Origin: Trinickia fusca
GTDB lineage: Bacteria > Pseudomonadota > Gammaproteobacteria > Burkholderiales > Burkholderiaceae
NCBI RefSeq assembly: GCF_003628145.1
Contig: NZ_RBZV01000007.1
Span: 215,337-279,336 of the forward strand
Direction: 5' to 3'
Length of the DNA stretch: 64,000 bases
Shown: in pieces, positions 52,952 through 60,958 of the stretch
How positions within the stretch are numbered: position 1 is the stretch's first letter
How the letters are laid out: every line of letters begins with the position of its first letter
Translations under genes and position numbers: made by a program
Notes under the pieces: model-generated
What the model was told of the DNA's origin: nothing
Database searches by the model: none
What the model saw: only the letters and a program-made list of their open reading frames with translations

Positions 52952-53737
52952 ATGGACATCGCGCATGAAAGCGTATCGGTGCCGGTCAGTGTCAACGGCG
53001 TCGCGATCGACGACGACGCGATGGCAGCCGAATGCGCGCATCACGAAGATGCACCGGATCCGTACGATGCCGCACGGCGCGCGCTCGTCGTGCGCGAGCT
53101 GCTGCGCCAGCGCGCGGTTGCGCTCGCGCTGGTTGCGGACGGCGCTCCGCTCGACGACGCATCGCTCGATACGTTGCTCGAACGTGAGCTGACGCACCTG
53201 CCCGAGCCGGGCCGTGAGGACTGCGAACGCTACTACGCCCAGCATCCGGCGCGCTTTCGGCGCAACGACATCGTCTACGCGAGTCACATCCTGTTCGCGG
53301 TGACGGACCGCGTGCCGCTCGTGCCATTGCGGCAGCACGCGGAGAGGGCGCTGGCCGGCGTGTTGGCTGCGCCGGAAACGTTCGAGTCAGTGGCACGCGC
53401 GTCGTCGAACTGTCCGTCGTCGTCGGTCGACGGCAGCCTTGGGCAACTACTGCGTGGCGACATGGTGCCGGAATTCGAAACCGCCTTATTCGAATCAGAC
53501 TCGCTTGGCGTGTTGCCGCAGCTCGTGAACACGCGCTACGGCTTTCACATCGTGCGCATCGAGCGCCGCGTGCCCGGCGAAGCCGTGCCATTCGATGAGG
53601 TGGCAGAGCGGATCGCCGCATTCCTGTCTGAGCGGGTACGACGCAATGCGATGCGGCAGTACGTTGCCATTCTCGCGGGCACGGCGCGAGTCGAAGGTGT
53701 CGTGCTCGACGGCGCGAACGGACCACTTGTTCAATAA
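52952..53737 (+). CDS. PpiC-type peptidyl-prolyl isomerase linked to the nar operon
   Basis: The 261-residue protein has an N-terminal helical chaperone part (about 30-90) and a parvulin domain: YASHILFAVTDRVPLVPLRQ, SSSVDGSLGQLLRGDMVPEF, ETALFESDSLGVLPQLVNTR and YGFHIVRIERR. There is no signal peptide, so it is cytoplasmic, unlike SurA or PpiD. A PpiC-type gene after narI is a conserved arrangement, known for example in Pseudomonas, and it probably assists folding of the reductase. It lies 9 bp after narI and just before narK. Confidence 0.9.
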   Translation: MDIAHESVSVPVSVNGVAIDDDAMAAECAHHEDAPDPYDAARRALVVRELLRQRAVALALVADGAPLDDASLDTLLERELTHLPEPGREDCERYYAQHPARFRRNDIVYASHILFAVTDRVPLVPLRQHAERALAGVLAAPETFESVARASSNCPSSSVDGSLGQLLRGDMVPEFETALFESDSLGVLPQLVNTRYGFHIVRIERRVPGEAVPFDEVAERIAAFLSERVRRNAMRQYVAILAGTARVEGVVLDGANGPLVQ

Positions 53738-53752
53738 ATGGGAGTGACACAT

Positions 53753-55015
53753 ATGGCGACCCGAAGTGGTATCGGTCCGCAGATGGATGCACAGGCGGTG
53801 CCATTGCGCGCATGGTCGGTGCTGGCCGCGAGCACGCTCGCGTTCATGGTGTGTTTCGTGGTCTGGATGATGTTCGGCGTGCTCGGCGTGCAGCTGCGCA
53901 CCGATCTCGGCCTGAACGGCACGGAATTCGGATTGTTGACCTCCACGCCGGTATTGACGGGCGCGCTGATGCGTCTGCCGCTCGGCACCTGGACCGACCG
54001 TTTTGGCGGGCGCATCGTGATGACGATACTGCTGATCGTCTGCGCGGTGCCGGTCTATATCGTCAGCTATGCGACAGAGCTCTGGCAGTTCCTGGTGATC
54101 GGCCTCTTCCTGGGCTGCGTCGGCGCGTCGTTCGCAGTGGGCACGCCATACGTCGCACGCTTCTTTCCGCCGCAGCGGCGCGGATTTGCGATGGGGGTAT
54201 TCGGCGCAGGCACGGCCGGTGCCGCGGTGAACCTGTTCGTCACGCCCTTGCTGCAAGCCGCGTATGGCTGGCGCTTCGTCCCTCGCATCTATGCGGTAGC
54301 GCTCCTGGTCACCGCAGCGATCTTCTGGCTCGCGTCGGCGCCCGATCCGGGCGCGGGCAAAGCGAATGCATCGTGGCTCGATTCATTCAAGGTGCTGCGT
54401 AATCCTCGTGTGTGGCGGCTCTGCCAGTACTACTCGATCACGTTCGGCGGCTTCACCGCGCTGTCGTTGTGGATTCCTCAGTACCTGAAGGGCGAGTACG
54501 GCATGACGCTCGTCGCGGCGTCTGCGTTCGCGGCAGGCTTCTCGCTGCCCGGTTCGGTGCTGCGTGCGGTAGGTGGCGCGCTGTCCGACCGTTTCGGCGC
54601 CCACACGGTGACATGGTGGGGGCTGTGGGTCGCGTGGATCTGCCTGTTTCTGCTGTCGTATCCGTCGACCGATTTCGCGATCCACACGATCAACGGCACG
54701 GCGACGCTGCACTTTTCGATGTCGCTCACCGGCTTCCTTGCACTCGCGTTCGTGCTCGGCGCGGTATTCGCACTCGGGATGGCATCGACCTTCAAGTACG
54801 TCGCAGACGACTTCCCGGACAACATGGGCGTCGTGACCGGTATCGTCGGTCTTGCGGGCGGCCTCGGCGGATTCTTGCTGCCGATCAGCTTCGGCATTCT
54901 GCTCGACTTGCTGCACGTGCGGACGACCTGCTTCATGTTCCTCTACGGGATCGTGTGGGTGTCGCTGATCCTGATCTACCTGTCGGAAGTACGGCGCACG
55001 CCGGTTATCGCCTAG
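53753..55015 (+). CDS. narK: nitrate/nitrite MFS transporter NarK
   Basis: The ATG at 53753 is preferred because GGGAG lies 8 bp upstream; an ATG at 53738 touches the previous stop codon. The 420-residue protein has 12 hydrophobic helices and NarK-family blocks: LTSTPVLTGALMRLPLGTWT and DRFGGRIVMT (motif A), RFFPPQRRGFAMGVFGAG, YSITFGGFTALSLWIPQYLK and GIVGLAGGLGGFLLPISFG. It would bring nitrate in or expel nitrite. It is the last gene of the nar transcription unit. Confidence 0.93.
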   Translation: MATRSGIGPQMDAQAVPLRAWSVLAASTLAFMVCFVVWMMFGVLGVQLRTDLGLNGTEFGLLTSTPVLTGALMRLPLGTWTDRFGGRIVMTILLIVCAVPVYIVSYATELWQFLVIGLFLGCVGASFAVGTPYVARFFPPQRRGFAMGVFGAGTAGAAVNLFVTPLLQAAYGWRFVPRIYAVALLVTAAIFWLASAPDPGAGKANASWLDSFKVLRNPRVWRLCQYYSITFGGFTALSLWIPQYLKGEYGMTLVAASAFAAGFSLPGSVLRAVGGALSDRFGAHTVTWWGLWVAWICLFLLSYPSTDFAIHTINGTATLHFSMSLTGFLALAFVLGAVFALGMASTFKYVADDFPDNMGVVTGIVGLAGGLGGFLLPISFGILLDLLHVRTTCFMFLYGIVWVSLILIYLSEVRRTPVIA

Positions 55016-55050
55016 CCGCTGCCTGGCTTCGCCGAGCGGCCGGGCCGACA

Positions 55051-55248
55051 TCACTGCTGTCGTTCGATCGATTCAATGATCGAACGACCGCTCGGCGTCA
55101 GGTGGGCTCGCAAGTATTCCGACGTGAGCTGCTCCAGTACGACGAGCTGGCGTTCGACAAGCGCCGACAGGTCGCCGCAATCGAAGTCGGCTGGATTGGT
55201 GGTGTGCTCTATGAGCAAGAGCGCGGCAAATTCGTGTGGGCTCAACAT
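55051..55248 (-). CDS. small protein of unknown function between narK and nnrS
   Basis: From ATG 55248 (AGGAGAG upstream) the product is 65 residues: MLSPHEFAALLLIEHTTNPA, then DFDCGDLSALVERQLVVLEQ and a tail ending SGRSIIESIERQQ. The layout recalls very short winged-helix or regulator-like proteins seen in Burkholderia genomes. It lies antisense between narK and nnrS. The good ribosome site supports translation. Confidence 0.6.
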   Translation of the reverse strand: MLSPHEFAALLLIEHTTNPADFDCGDLSALVERQLVVLEQLTSEYLRAHLTPSGRSIIESIERQQ

Positions 55249-55363
55249 CTTCGACTCTCCTGAACATCGGGGCGCCGGCATCGGTGGGCGGGGCGTAGCT
55301 TCGTCGTTCCCCCTGCCCGTGCCGGGCATGGATGAGTCCAAGCTAGGTATTTGAGCGTGGATT

Positions 55364-55384
55364 TGCGACGTGCATTTTGTCGCA
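55364..55384. promoter_or_regulatory. inverted repeat upstream of nnrS
   Basis: tgcgac (55364-55369) and gtcgca (55379-55384) form a dyad, and a gtcgcat motif is repeated directly after. It lies about 140 bp upstream of nnrS and could be a regulator site; I cannot say which. Confidence 0.3.
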
Positions 55385-55521
55385 TGTCGCATGCGGCACT
55401 AAGTCCTATGCGTACGCACGTCTGTTGGAGGCTGACCTTGATGCAGATCATGCATCCGCGTGACGCAGCGGGGCACGATGGACCCGGACAGCACAAAGCA
55501 CATCCGCTGCCGGAGAGCGAC

Positions 55522-56715
55522 ATGAAGATCAGTGAACCCTTGCAAACCCCCTCGGCCGTTGGCACCGCGCCGGTCCTGCAACTCGGCTTGCGGCCGTTCT
55601 ATCTGGGTGGCGCATTGTTCGGGGGCATCGCAATCGTGGCGTGGCTGGCCGCTTGGCACGGCGTTCCGATCGCCGGACGCGCCGGGGCAATGACGGGATT
55701 GCTGTGGCACGTGCACGAGATGATCTTCGGTTTCGTGGCGGCTATCGTGGTCGGTTTTTTACTGACTGCCGTGCGGGCCTGGACTTCGCGCGAAACGCTG
55801 AGAGGCGCGCCGCTTGCCGCGCTTTGGCTATTGTGGGCGGCAGGGCGGTTGTTGGTTTGGTCCGCCCCTGAGCTGGTTGCCGCAGTAGTCGATTCGCTAT
55901 TCCTGCCGGTAACGGCCGTTGTGCTGCTGCGTGCCCTGATTTCAGCCAAAAACCGGCATAACGTCTTTCTGCCTGTGGCGCTGGCATTGTTCGGCGGATT
56001 GAACGTGCTGTTCCATTGGTCCGTCATGTCAGGGCGTGTCGATCTCGCGCTGCGCACGGCGTATGCGGCCACAGGGCTGATCGTGTTCTTCGTCGCCGTG
56101 ATTACAGGCCGCATCGTGCCGATGTTCACGATGAACGCGATTGCGGGCTTCACCGTTCAGCGCTTCAAGTTCGTGGAGGCAACCGCTGCCCCCGCGGTTG
56201 CGCTGACCTTATTCGCGGATGCGCTCGGGTTGCCCGGTGCCATCCTGATCGCCGCTGCCTGTGCGACCGCGCTGCTGCACGTCATTCGCATCGTCGGGTG
56301 GCGGTCATGGCGTGTGGGCAACCGGCCGATTCTGTGGGTTCTCCACGTGTCGTGCCTGTGGATTCCAGTCGGGTTCGTGATGCTTGCGCTGTCGGTCGCA
56401 GGCATGGTGCCGCATTCGCTGGCGGTACACGCACTGACGGTCGGTGCAATCGGTGGCTCGATCATCGCGATGATGACGCGGACCGCGCTTGGCCATACCG
56501 GGCGCAAGCTCGTTGCCGGACCATGGGAGCAGCTGTGCTATTGGCTGGTGCTCGGCGCGACACTCTTACGTGTGTTCGGGCCGCTTGCGCCGCGCCTACC
56601 GTATAGAATCTGGCTCGACGCGTCGGGCGCGTGCTGGATCGTGGCGTTCATCGCGTACACGATTCATTACGTTCCGTATCTGGTTTCACCCAGAGCCGAC
56701 GGACGCGTGGACTGA
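55522..56715 (+). CDS. nnrS: NnrS family membrane protein
   Basis: From ATG 55522 (GGAG upstream) the product is 397 residues with about 12 hydrophobic helices. Typical NnrS blocks are LGLRPFYLGGALFGGIAIVA, GLLWHVHEMIFGFVAAIVVG, FLLTAVRAWTS, ITGRIVPMFTMNAI, GGSIIAMMTRTALGHTGRKL and YTIHYVPYLVSPR. Conserved His and Trp suggest haem or copper binding. NnrS proteins are associated with nitric-oxide stress and denitrification, fitting its place after narK. Confidence 0.93.
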   Translation: MKISEPLQTPSAVGTAPVLQLGLRPFYLGGALFGGIAIVAWLAAWHGVPIAGRAGAMTGLLWHVHEMIFGFVAAIVVGFLLTAVRAWTSRETLRGAPLAALWLLWAAGRLLVWSAPELVAAVVDSLFLPVTAVVLLRALISAKNRHNVFLPVALALFGGLNVLFHWSVMSGRVDLALRTAYAATGLIVFFVAVITGRIVPMFTMNAIAGFTVQRFKFVEATAAPAVALTLFADALGLPGAILIAAACATALLHVIRIVGWRSWRVGNRPILWVLHVSCLWIPVGFVMLALSVAGMVPHSLAVHALTVGAIGGSIIAMMTRTALGHTGRKLVAGPWEQLCYWLVLGATLLRVFGPLAPRLPYRIWLDASGACWIVAFIAYTIHYVPYLVSPRADGRVD

Positions 56716-56798
56716 CGGGGCAGTGCGCTCATTGCACGTGACGCGGCTCCCGGTATGCCGGTAAAATGCGGCCCCTTCCGAACGAAGAGGAAAGCCTC

Positions 56799-56993
56799 AT
56801 GCACAAGCTCGTTTTATTCGTCGCGCTCGCCGTCTCCTCGGCACTCTTCATTCCTCACGCCGCACAGGCCCAGACGCGCCTCGTCTGCAAGCACGGCTGG
56901 CATCGCGGGCATTGGGTCCGCAAATGCTGGCATGTGACGCCGCATCGTCATCACCATCATCATCATCGCCGGTCGCGGCCGGGCTACGTGTGA
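56799..56993 (+). CDS. small secreted His-rich peptide
   Basis: From ATG 56799 the product is 64 residues. A signal peptide (MHKLVLFVALAVSSALFIPH, then AAQA) leaves a mature part of about 39 residues with a Cys pair (LVCKHGWHRGHWVRKCWHV) and a run of six His followed by Arg. This composition suggests metal binding in the periplasm. GAGG lies upstream of the ATG. The gene lies alone between nnrS and the opposing methyltransferase. Confidence 0.6.
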   Translation: MHKLVLFVALAVSSALFIPHAAQAQTRLVCKHGWHRGHWVRKCWHVTPHRHHHHHHRRSRPGYV

Positions 56994-57079
56994 GTTCATG
57001 GCGACGGTCGGAGGGCCGTGTCGTCAGCCACGCCTTGCAAGCGATCCGCAAGGCTCGTGTCTTGACGCCGACCGTTCCG

Positions 57080-57739
57080 TCAATAGACGCCAGGAATCAG
57101 CCGCCACGTACGCGCGTAATAGGCATCGTATTCGTCTCCGAACTGCGCGCGTAACAGCGCTTCCTCAGAGCGCATGCGCGCGATGAGCGGCAGCAAGGTA
57201 ATCGCCGTAAGCAACACGCCGACGACGGAACGAAAGGCTAGCGCCCATCCGAGCGAGTTGACGAGCAGCCCCAGATAGCTGGGGTTGCGGACGAACCGGT
57301 ACACGCCGCTCGTGACCAACGTGTGCCCGGGCTGAATCGCGACCAGGCCGCTGAAACGGTAACCGAGCACGAAGACCGGCCAGATCCGTAGCGCGCCTCC
57401 CGCGATGAAAAGAACGACACCGACCCAGCGGATATGCTCGCCGTCGAGCGTCAACACGTCGTGCCGATCCGTCAAGGCCGGGAGATAGCCAGCCAGCAGG
57501 CCGATCAGCGCAAAGGCGGGGAGAACCCAGCGATTAGCCCTGTCCTCGCGCTCGCCGGGACTTAGATTCCCATCAGCGAACAGCGAAACCACCGTCATCG
57601 CAATGGTTGCGACCGCGACTACCGTCAGTGGCGGGTGGGAGAAAAAGGCCGCAAAACTCCCCTCGCCATAGACGGCAAGCCCGAGATAGGCAAGGGTGAG
57701 GGCGATGGCAAAGAGCGCTAAGCCGGGTGTCGTCTTCAT
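57080..57739 (-). CDS. isoprenylcysteine methyltransferase-like (ICMT/PEMT) membrane protein
   Basis: This 219-residue protein has several membrane helices and the C-terminal methyltransferase block of the ICMT/PEMT group: LVTSGVYRFVRNPSYLGLLV, NSLGWALAF, then MRSEEALLRAQFGDEYDAYY and RTWRLIPGVY. These bind S-adenosylmethionine and a lipid-like acceptor. In bacteria the substrate is usually unknown. GAGGAG precedes the ATG. Confidence 0.88.
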   Translation of the reverse strand: MKTTPGLALFAIALTLAYLGLAVYGEGSFAAFFSHPPLTVVAVATIAMTVVSLFADGNLSPGEREDRANRWVLPAFALIGLLAGYLPALTDRHDVLTLDGEHIRWVGVVLFIAGGALRIWPVFVLGYRFSGLVAIQPGHTLVTSGVYRFVRNPSYLGLLVNSLGWALAFRSVVGVLLTAITLLPLIARMRSEEALLRAQFGDEYDAYYARTWRLIPGVY

Positions 57740-57790
57740 GGGCTCCTCGCACGGGGGATTTCACTCTGCTAGCTTAGGACCACTGCGCAT

Positions 57791-59296
57791 TCAAATATCG
57801 AAGTACAGATAGAACTCCCACGGATGCGGACGCAGCCTGATCGCATCGACTTCCCGCGTGCGCTTGTAATCGATCCATGTCTGGATCAGGTCTTCGCTGA
57901 ACACCCCCCCTTTGCGCAGGAATGCGTTGTCGGCTTCGAGCGCCTGCAGCGCGGCCTCGAGCGAGCCTGGCACTTTCCTGACCTTCGCCGCTTCTTCCGG
58001 CGGCAGGTCGTAGATGTTCCGGTCGAGCGGGGCGCCAGGATCGATCTTGTTTTCGATGCCGTCGAGACCGGCCATCAGCATCGCCGCAAACGCGAGATAG
58101 GCATTGGCGGAAGGGTCGGGGCAGCGGAACTCGACACGCCGCGCATTAGGCGAATCCGAATACATCGGGATACGCGCCGCAGCAGAACGATTGCGCTGTG
58201 ACATCGCGAGATTCACCGGCGCTTCATAGCCTGGCACCAGTCGCTTATACGAATTCGTCGTGGGGGCGCAGAACGCCATCAGCGCGGGCGCGTGCTGGAG
58301 CAAGCCGCCGATGTACCAGCGGCATAGGTCCGACGTCAGCGCCCAGCCACTCGCGTCGTAAAAGAGGTTGCGCTCCTCGTCCCACAGGCTTTGGTGACAG
58401 TGCATACCGCTCGCGTTGTCGGCGAAGAGCGGCTTCGGCATGAAGGTGGCGACCTTGCCGTGTCTGCGTGCGACGTTCTTGCAGATGTACTTGTAGATCA
58501 TCACGTTGTCGGCCATCCGCGTGAGTGTCGCGAAACGCATGTCGATCTCGTTCTGCCCGGCAGTCGCCACTTCGTGGTGGTGCACCTCGATCTGTACGCC
58601 TGCCTGTTGCAGCGTCAGTGCGATCTCTGAACGTATTTCTTGCAGCGTGTCCTGCGGCGGCACCGGAAAATAGCCTTCCTTGTACCGCGCCTTGTAGCCG
58701 AGATTGCCGCCGCCGTATGCGCCTTCATCGCGGCCGGTGTTCCAGTCGCCTTCGGCCGATTCGACGTAGTAGTAGCCGCTATGCTGATCCTGTCCGAAAC
58801 GGATCGAGTCGAAAATGAAGAATTCGAGTTCGGGGCCGAAGTAACAGGTCGTCGCGATGCCTGTCTGTTTCAAGTAAAGCTCGGCCTTCTTCGCGACATA
58901 GCGTGGATCGCGCGAGTAGGGTTGCTGCAGCACGGGATCGACGACGTCGCAGATCAGCGAGAGCGTCGGCGTGCTCAGCACCGGGTCGACGAACGCGGTG
59001 GTGGGGTCCGGCCTCAACAGCATGTCCGATTCGTGGATCTCCTGGAAGCCGCGGATCGACGAACCGTCAAAGCCGATTCCGGCTTCGAACAGGCCTTCGT
59101 GAACTTCCGGGAGCGTAATTGAGAAGTGTTGCCAGAGTCCGGGCAAGTCGGTGAACTTCAGGTCGACGATCTGGATACTGTGCTTGCGCAGCAGGTCGAT
59201 TACATCGTTCGCGCTTTCGGGACGTACGACGCGATAGCTGCCCGCATCGACGGACACAGTGGGAGGCGACCCAGGGGGCTTTTGCGTATCGGGCAT
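57791..59296 (-). CDS. glutamine synthetase, type I
   Basis: The 501-residue enzyme shows the GlnA signatures: [60 protein letters not shown] and [20 protein letters not shown]. The adenylylation Tyr in NIYDLPPEE (Tyr429) is kept. The N-terminus is about 30 residues longer than the usual 470-residue enzyme, so this is probably a paralogue rather than the main glnA; no glnK or ntrBC lies nearby. It makes glutamine from glutamate, ammonia and ATP. GGAG precedes the ATG. Confidence 0.95.
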   Translation of the reverse strand: MPDTQKPPGSPPTVSVDAGSYRVVRPESANDVIDLLRKHSIQIVDLKFTDLPGLWQHFSITLPEVHEGLFEAGIGFDGSSIRGFQEIHESDMLLRPDPTTAFVDPVLSTPTLSLICDVVDPVLQQPYSRDPRYVAKKAELYLKQTGIATTCYFGPELEFFIFDSIRFGQDQHSGYYYVESAEGDWNTGRDEGAYGGGNLGYKARYKEGYFPVPPQDTLQEIRSEIALTLQQAGVQIEVHHHEVATAGQNEIDMRFATLTRMADNVMIYKYICKNVARRHGKVATFMPKPLFADNASGMHCHQSLWDEERNLFYDASGWALTSDLCRWYIGGLLQHAPALMAFCAPTTNSYKRLVPGYEAPVNLAMSQRNRSAAARIPMYSDSPNARRVEFRCPDPSANAYLAFAAMLMAGLDGIENKIDPGAPLDRNIYDLPPEEAAKVRKVPGSLEAALQALEADNAFLRKGGVFSEDLIQTWIDYKRTREVDAIRLRPHPWEFYLYFDI

Positions 59297-59388
59297 GGAC
59301 GTTCTCCGCTTCTGGCCCTTTGCCTATAGCCCAACCTTAGTACGTCCGTGCGCGAAAACAAGGTGGGTCTGCACGCACAAGCGATCAA

Positions 59389-59592
59389 TTATTGGTCTTC
59401 CTGCAGCGCGATCAAGCGGGCATCGCCGGCATCCTTTGCGGCGGCAGGCGTGCTATACGATTCTTCCGACACGAACGCGCGTTTGACGTTCTGCGCGTCG
59501 AAGTCGACGAGTGTGATGACCCAGACATACGAGCCGGCACGTTCGGCGGTTTGCACGAAAGCGCGTACGTTGCCGGTGGTTTCTGCATTCAT
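59389..59592 (-). CDS. small conserved-looking protein of unknown function
   Basis: The 67-residue product (MNAETTGNVRAFVQTAERAG, then SYVWVITLVDFDAQNVKRAF and VSEESYSTPAAAKDAGDARL) has a strong AGGAG ribosome site 7 bp upstream. It reads as a compact one-domain protein. I recall similar short proteins in Burkholderia, but without a role. It is 92 bp upstream of the glutamine synthetase gene on the same strand. Confidence 0.65.
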   Translation of the reverse strand: MNAETTGNVRAFVQTAERAGSYVWVITLVDFDAQNVKRAFVSEESYSTPAAAKDAGDARLIALQEDQ

Positions 59593-60533
59593 GGTGATCT
59601 CCTGAGATCAGGTGGATAGCTCGGTGAGTTTGGCTCGCAGCACCGGGTGACGCTGACATTCTGCGTACGAATTGGGGGGATTCGGATGCGGCCGGAATGC
59701 TGCGTGCGGGGGCGGGTTAGACATTGAAGCCCGAGGTTGAAGGGCTTCGGCTAGAGCGGCGCATGTGTCATTGCGCTTCTCCAATATAGACCGGAAGCGA
59801 ACGCATGTCCGCCGTGGCGCGAACCATCCGGTAGACGCGTTTCTTTCGAGCATGCGGCGGACAGTCGCCGACACATCGATGAGCAGATTGGCAGGTTCGC
59901 GGCCGTGCCGATTACAAACAATGAATTTATCTTTCGAGTCAGCAACTTAACGCCACTTCAGCGAAGAGCTTGCAAATTATGCTCGCCTCAATGTCATCTC
60001 AATGAGCGCCGCTTAAAGCAAGCCGCGGCGATCTATCAAATTGTTTTGGGGCTTCCTGACTCGCGCGACCTTGATGCATTTCCGGTGTATGGGCTGCAAT
60101 GGTGTTCGACGCGACATGCCAATTGGCACTTCACTTTCGTGTGAAGAATGGTGTATTCTGCGCAAGCAAAATAATGAAAAAAGGTAGAAATGGGCTAATG
60201 CTGAAGGGTGTCTTTGCCTTCACGTGTTTTGTCACGCCCATACATACCGAAAACGAATCTAAAACGTCTCGAGGTCGTATGAAGCTGCATGCCGAAATCA
60301 GGGTTGTCGGGGGCTGCAATACCTGTCGCGTAGCCGCAAGCCAGCCGCGCGCGATGTTCTACCTATCAAGGCACTGTCTTAAACGAAGCACTATCGACCG
60401 ATAGAGCGCTCTACTTTTCTGAATTGCCAATGCTGCGTGGCCGAGGTGGCCGAGCGCGGCGATTCGTCGCGTCCAACTGGACTGCGTCTCGTCAATTTTT
60501 GACAAAAATTTGCGTCTGCGTAAGGGGATTTAA
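59593..60533. other. gene-poor, lower-GC region upstream of the RTX locus
   Basis: These 940 bp contain no gene I can support. The right half (about 59,900-60,530) is visibly more AT-rich than the rest of the window. A small dyad, cttcac/gtgaag, lies at 60129-60146 and a larger palindrome at 60494-60510. Short open stretches on both strands lack ribosome sites and family resemblance. Confidence 0.5.
60494..60510. promoter_or_regulatory. palindrome just upstream of the RTX-associated gene pair
   Basis: aatttttgacaaaaatt is a perfect 17-bp palindrome (central A), 23 bp upstream of ATG 60534. Its AT content contrasts with the surroundings. It could be an operator or leader hairpin for the two genes that follow. 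Confidence 0.45.
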
Positions 60534-60956
60534 ATGTCGTATGTGCTAGAGAAAATTGATGGCGAGGCGAGAAAGCGAGTTGACGCCGACGTGGGGCCTG
60601 ATTTGGCTCGCATCATGGATAAGCGGCATTTTTGGGAGTCGGGTGGGGGCGAATTGTTTGAGAACTACTGGGCTATAGATCGAGAGAGCGGGAACTACTT
60701 GATGCTGTCGCCGAGATTTTTCCTTCGTTTGCCGGGAAGTCTGTATTTTTTCTTTTTCCGATCGAGGATGTATAGATTTCGCGTGCAAGGCAGCTTTGAC
60801 GCAATGGTGGATTTCTACGCCGGGGAGAAGCCTCCTAGGGAAGAGTACGAGGAGTTCAAGCAAGAGCTGACGAAGGCGTTTGCGGTACATGGCGAGTTCG
60901 GCGTGTCGAACCTTGGCTACGTGCCGTTGGTTCCGGCTTTTCCCGCGGAGGTCTGA
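60534..60956 (+). CDS. small protein of unknown function next to the RTX protein
   Basis: The 140-residue product (ribosome site AAGGGG) is soluble and mixed alpha/beta: VDADVGPDLARIMDKRHFWE, LFENYWAIDRESGNYLMLSP and YRFRVQGSFDAMVDFYAGEK. It includes an aromatic run, SLYFFFFRSRMYRF. It ends 2 bp before the RTX start, so the two are cotranscribed. An immunity or accessory role is suggested by position only; immunity genes more often lie downstream of their toxins. Confidence 0.6.
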   Translation: MSYVLEKIDGEARKRVDADVGPDLARIMDKRHFWESGGGELFENYWAIDRESGNYLMLSPRFFLRLPGSLYFFFFRSRMYRFRVQGSFDAMVDFYAGEKPPREEYEEFKQELTKAFAVHGEFGVSNLGYVPLVPAFPAEV

Positions 60957-60958
60957 GC

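Noticed and set aside
60099..60404. 101-residue open frame in the gene-poor region
   Set aside because: It has no ribosome site, no domain and a composition unlike neighbouring genes; an internal ATG at 60174 is also poorly placed.
60437..60480. tRNA-Ser-like string (gaggtggccgagcg)
   Set aside because: It resembles the D-arm of a tRNA-Ser, but no acceptor stem, anticodon arm or T-loop (GTTCGANNC) follows.
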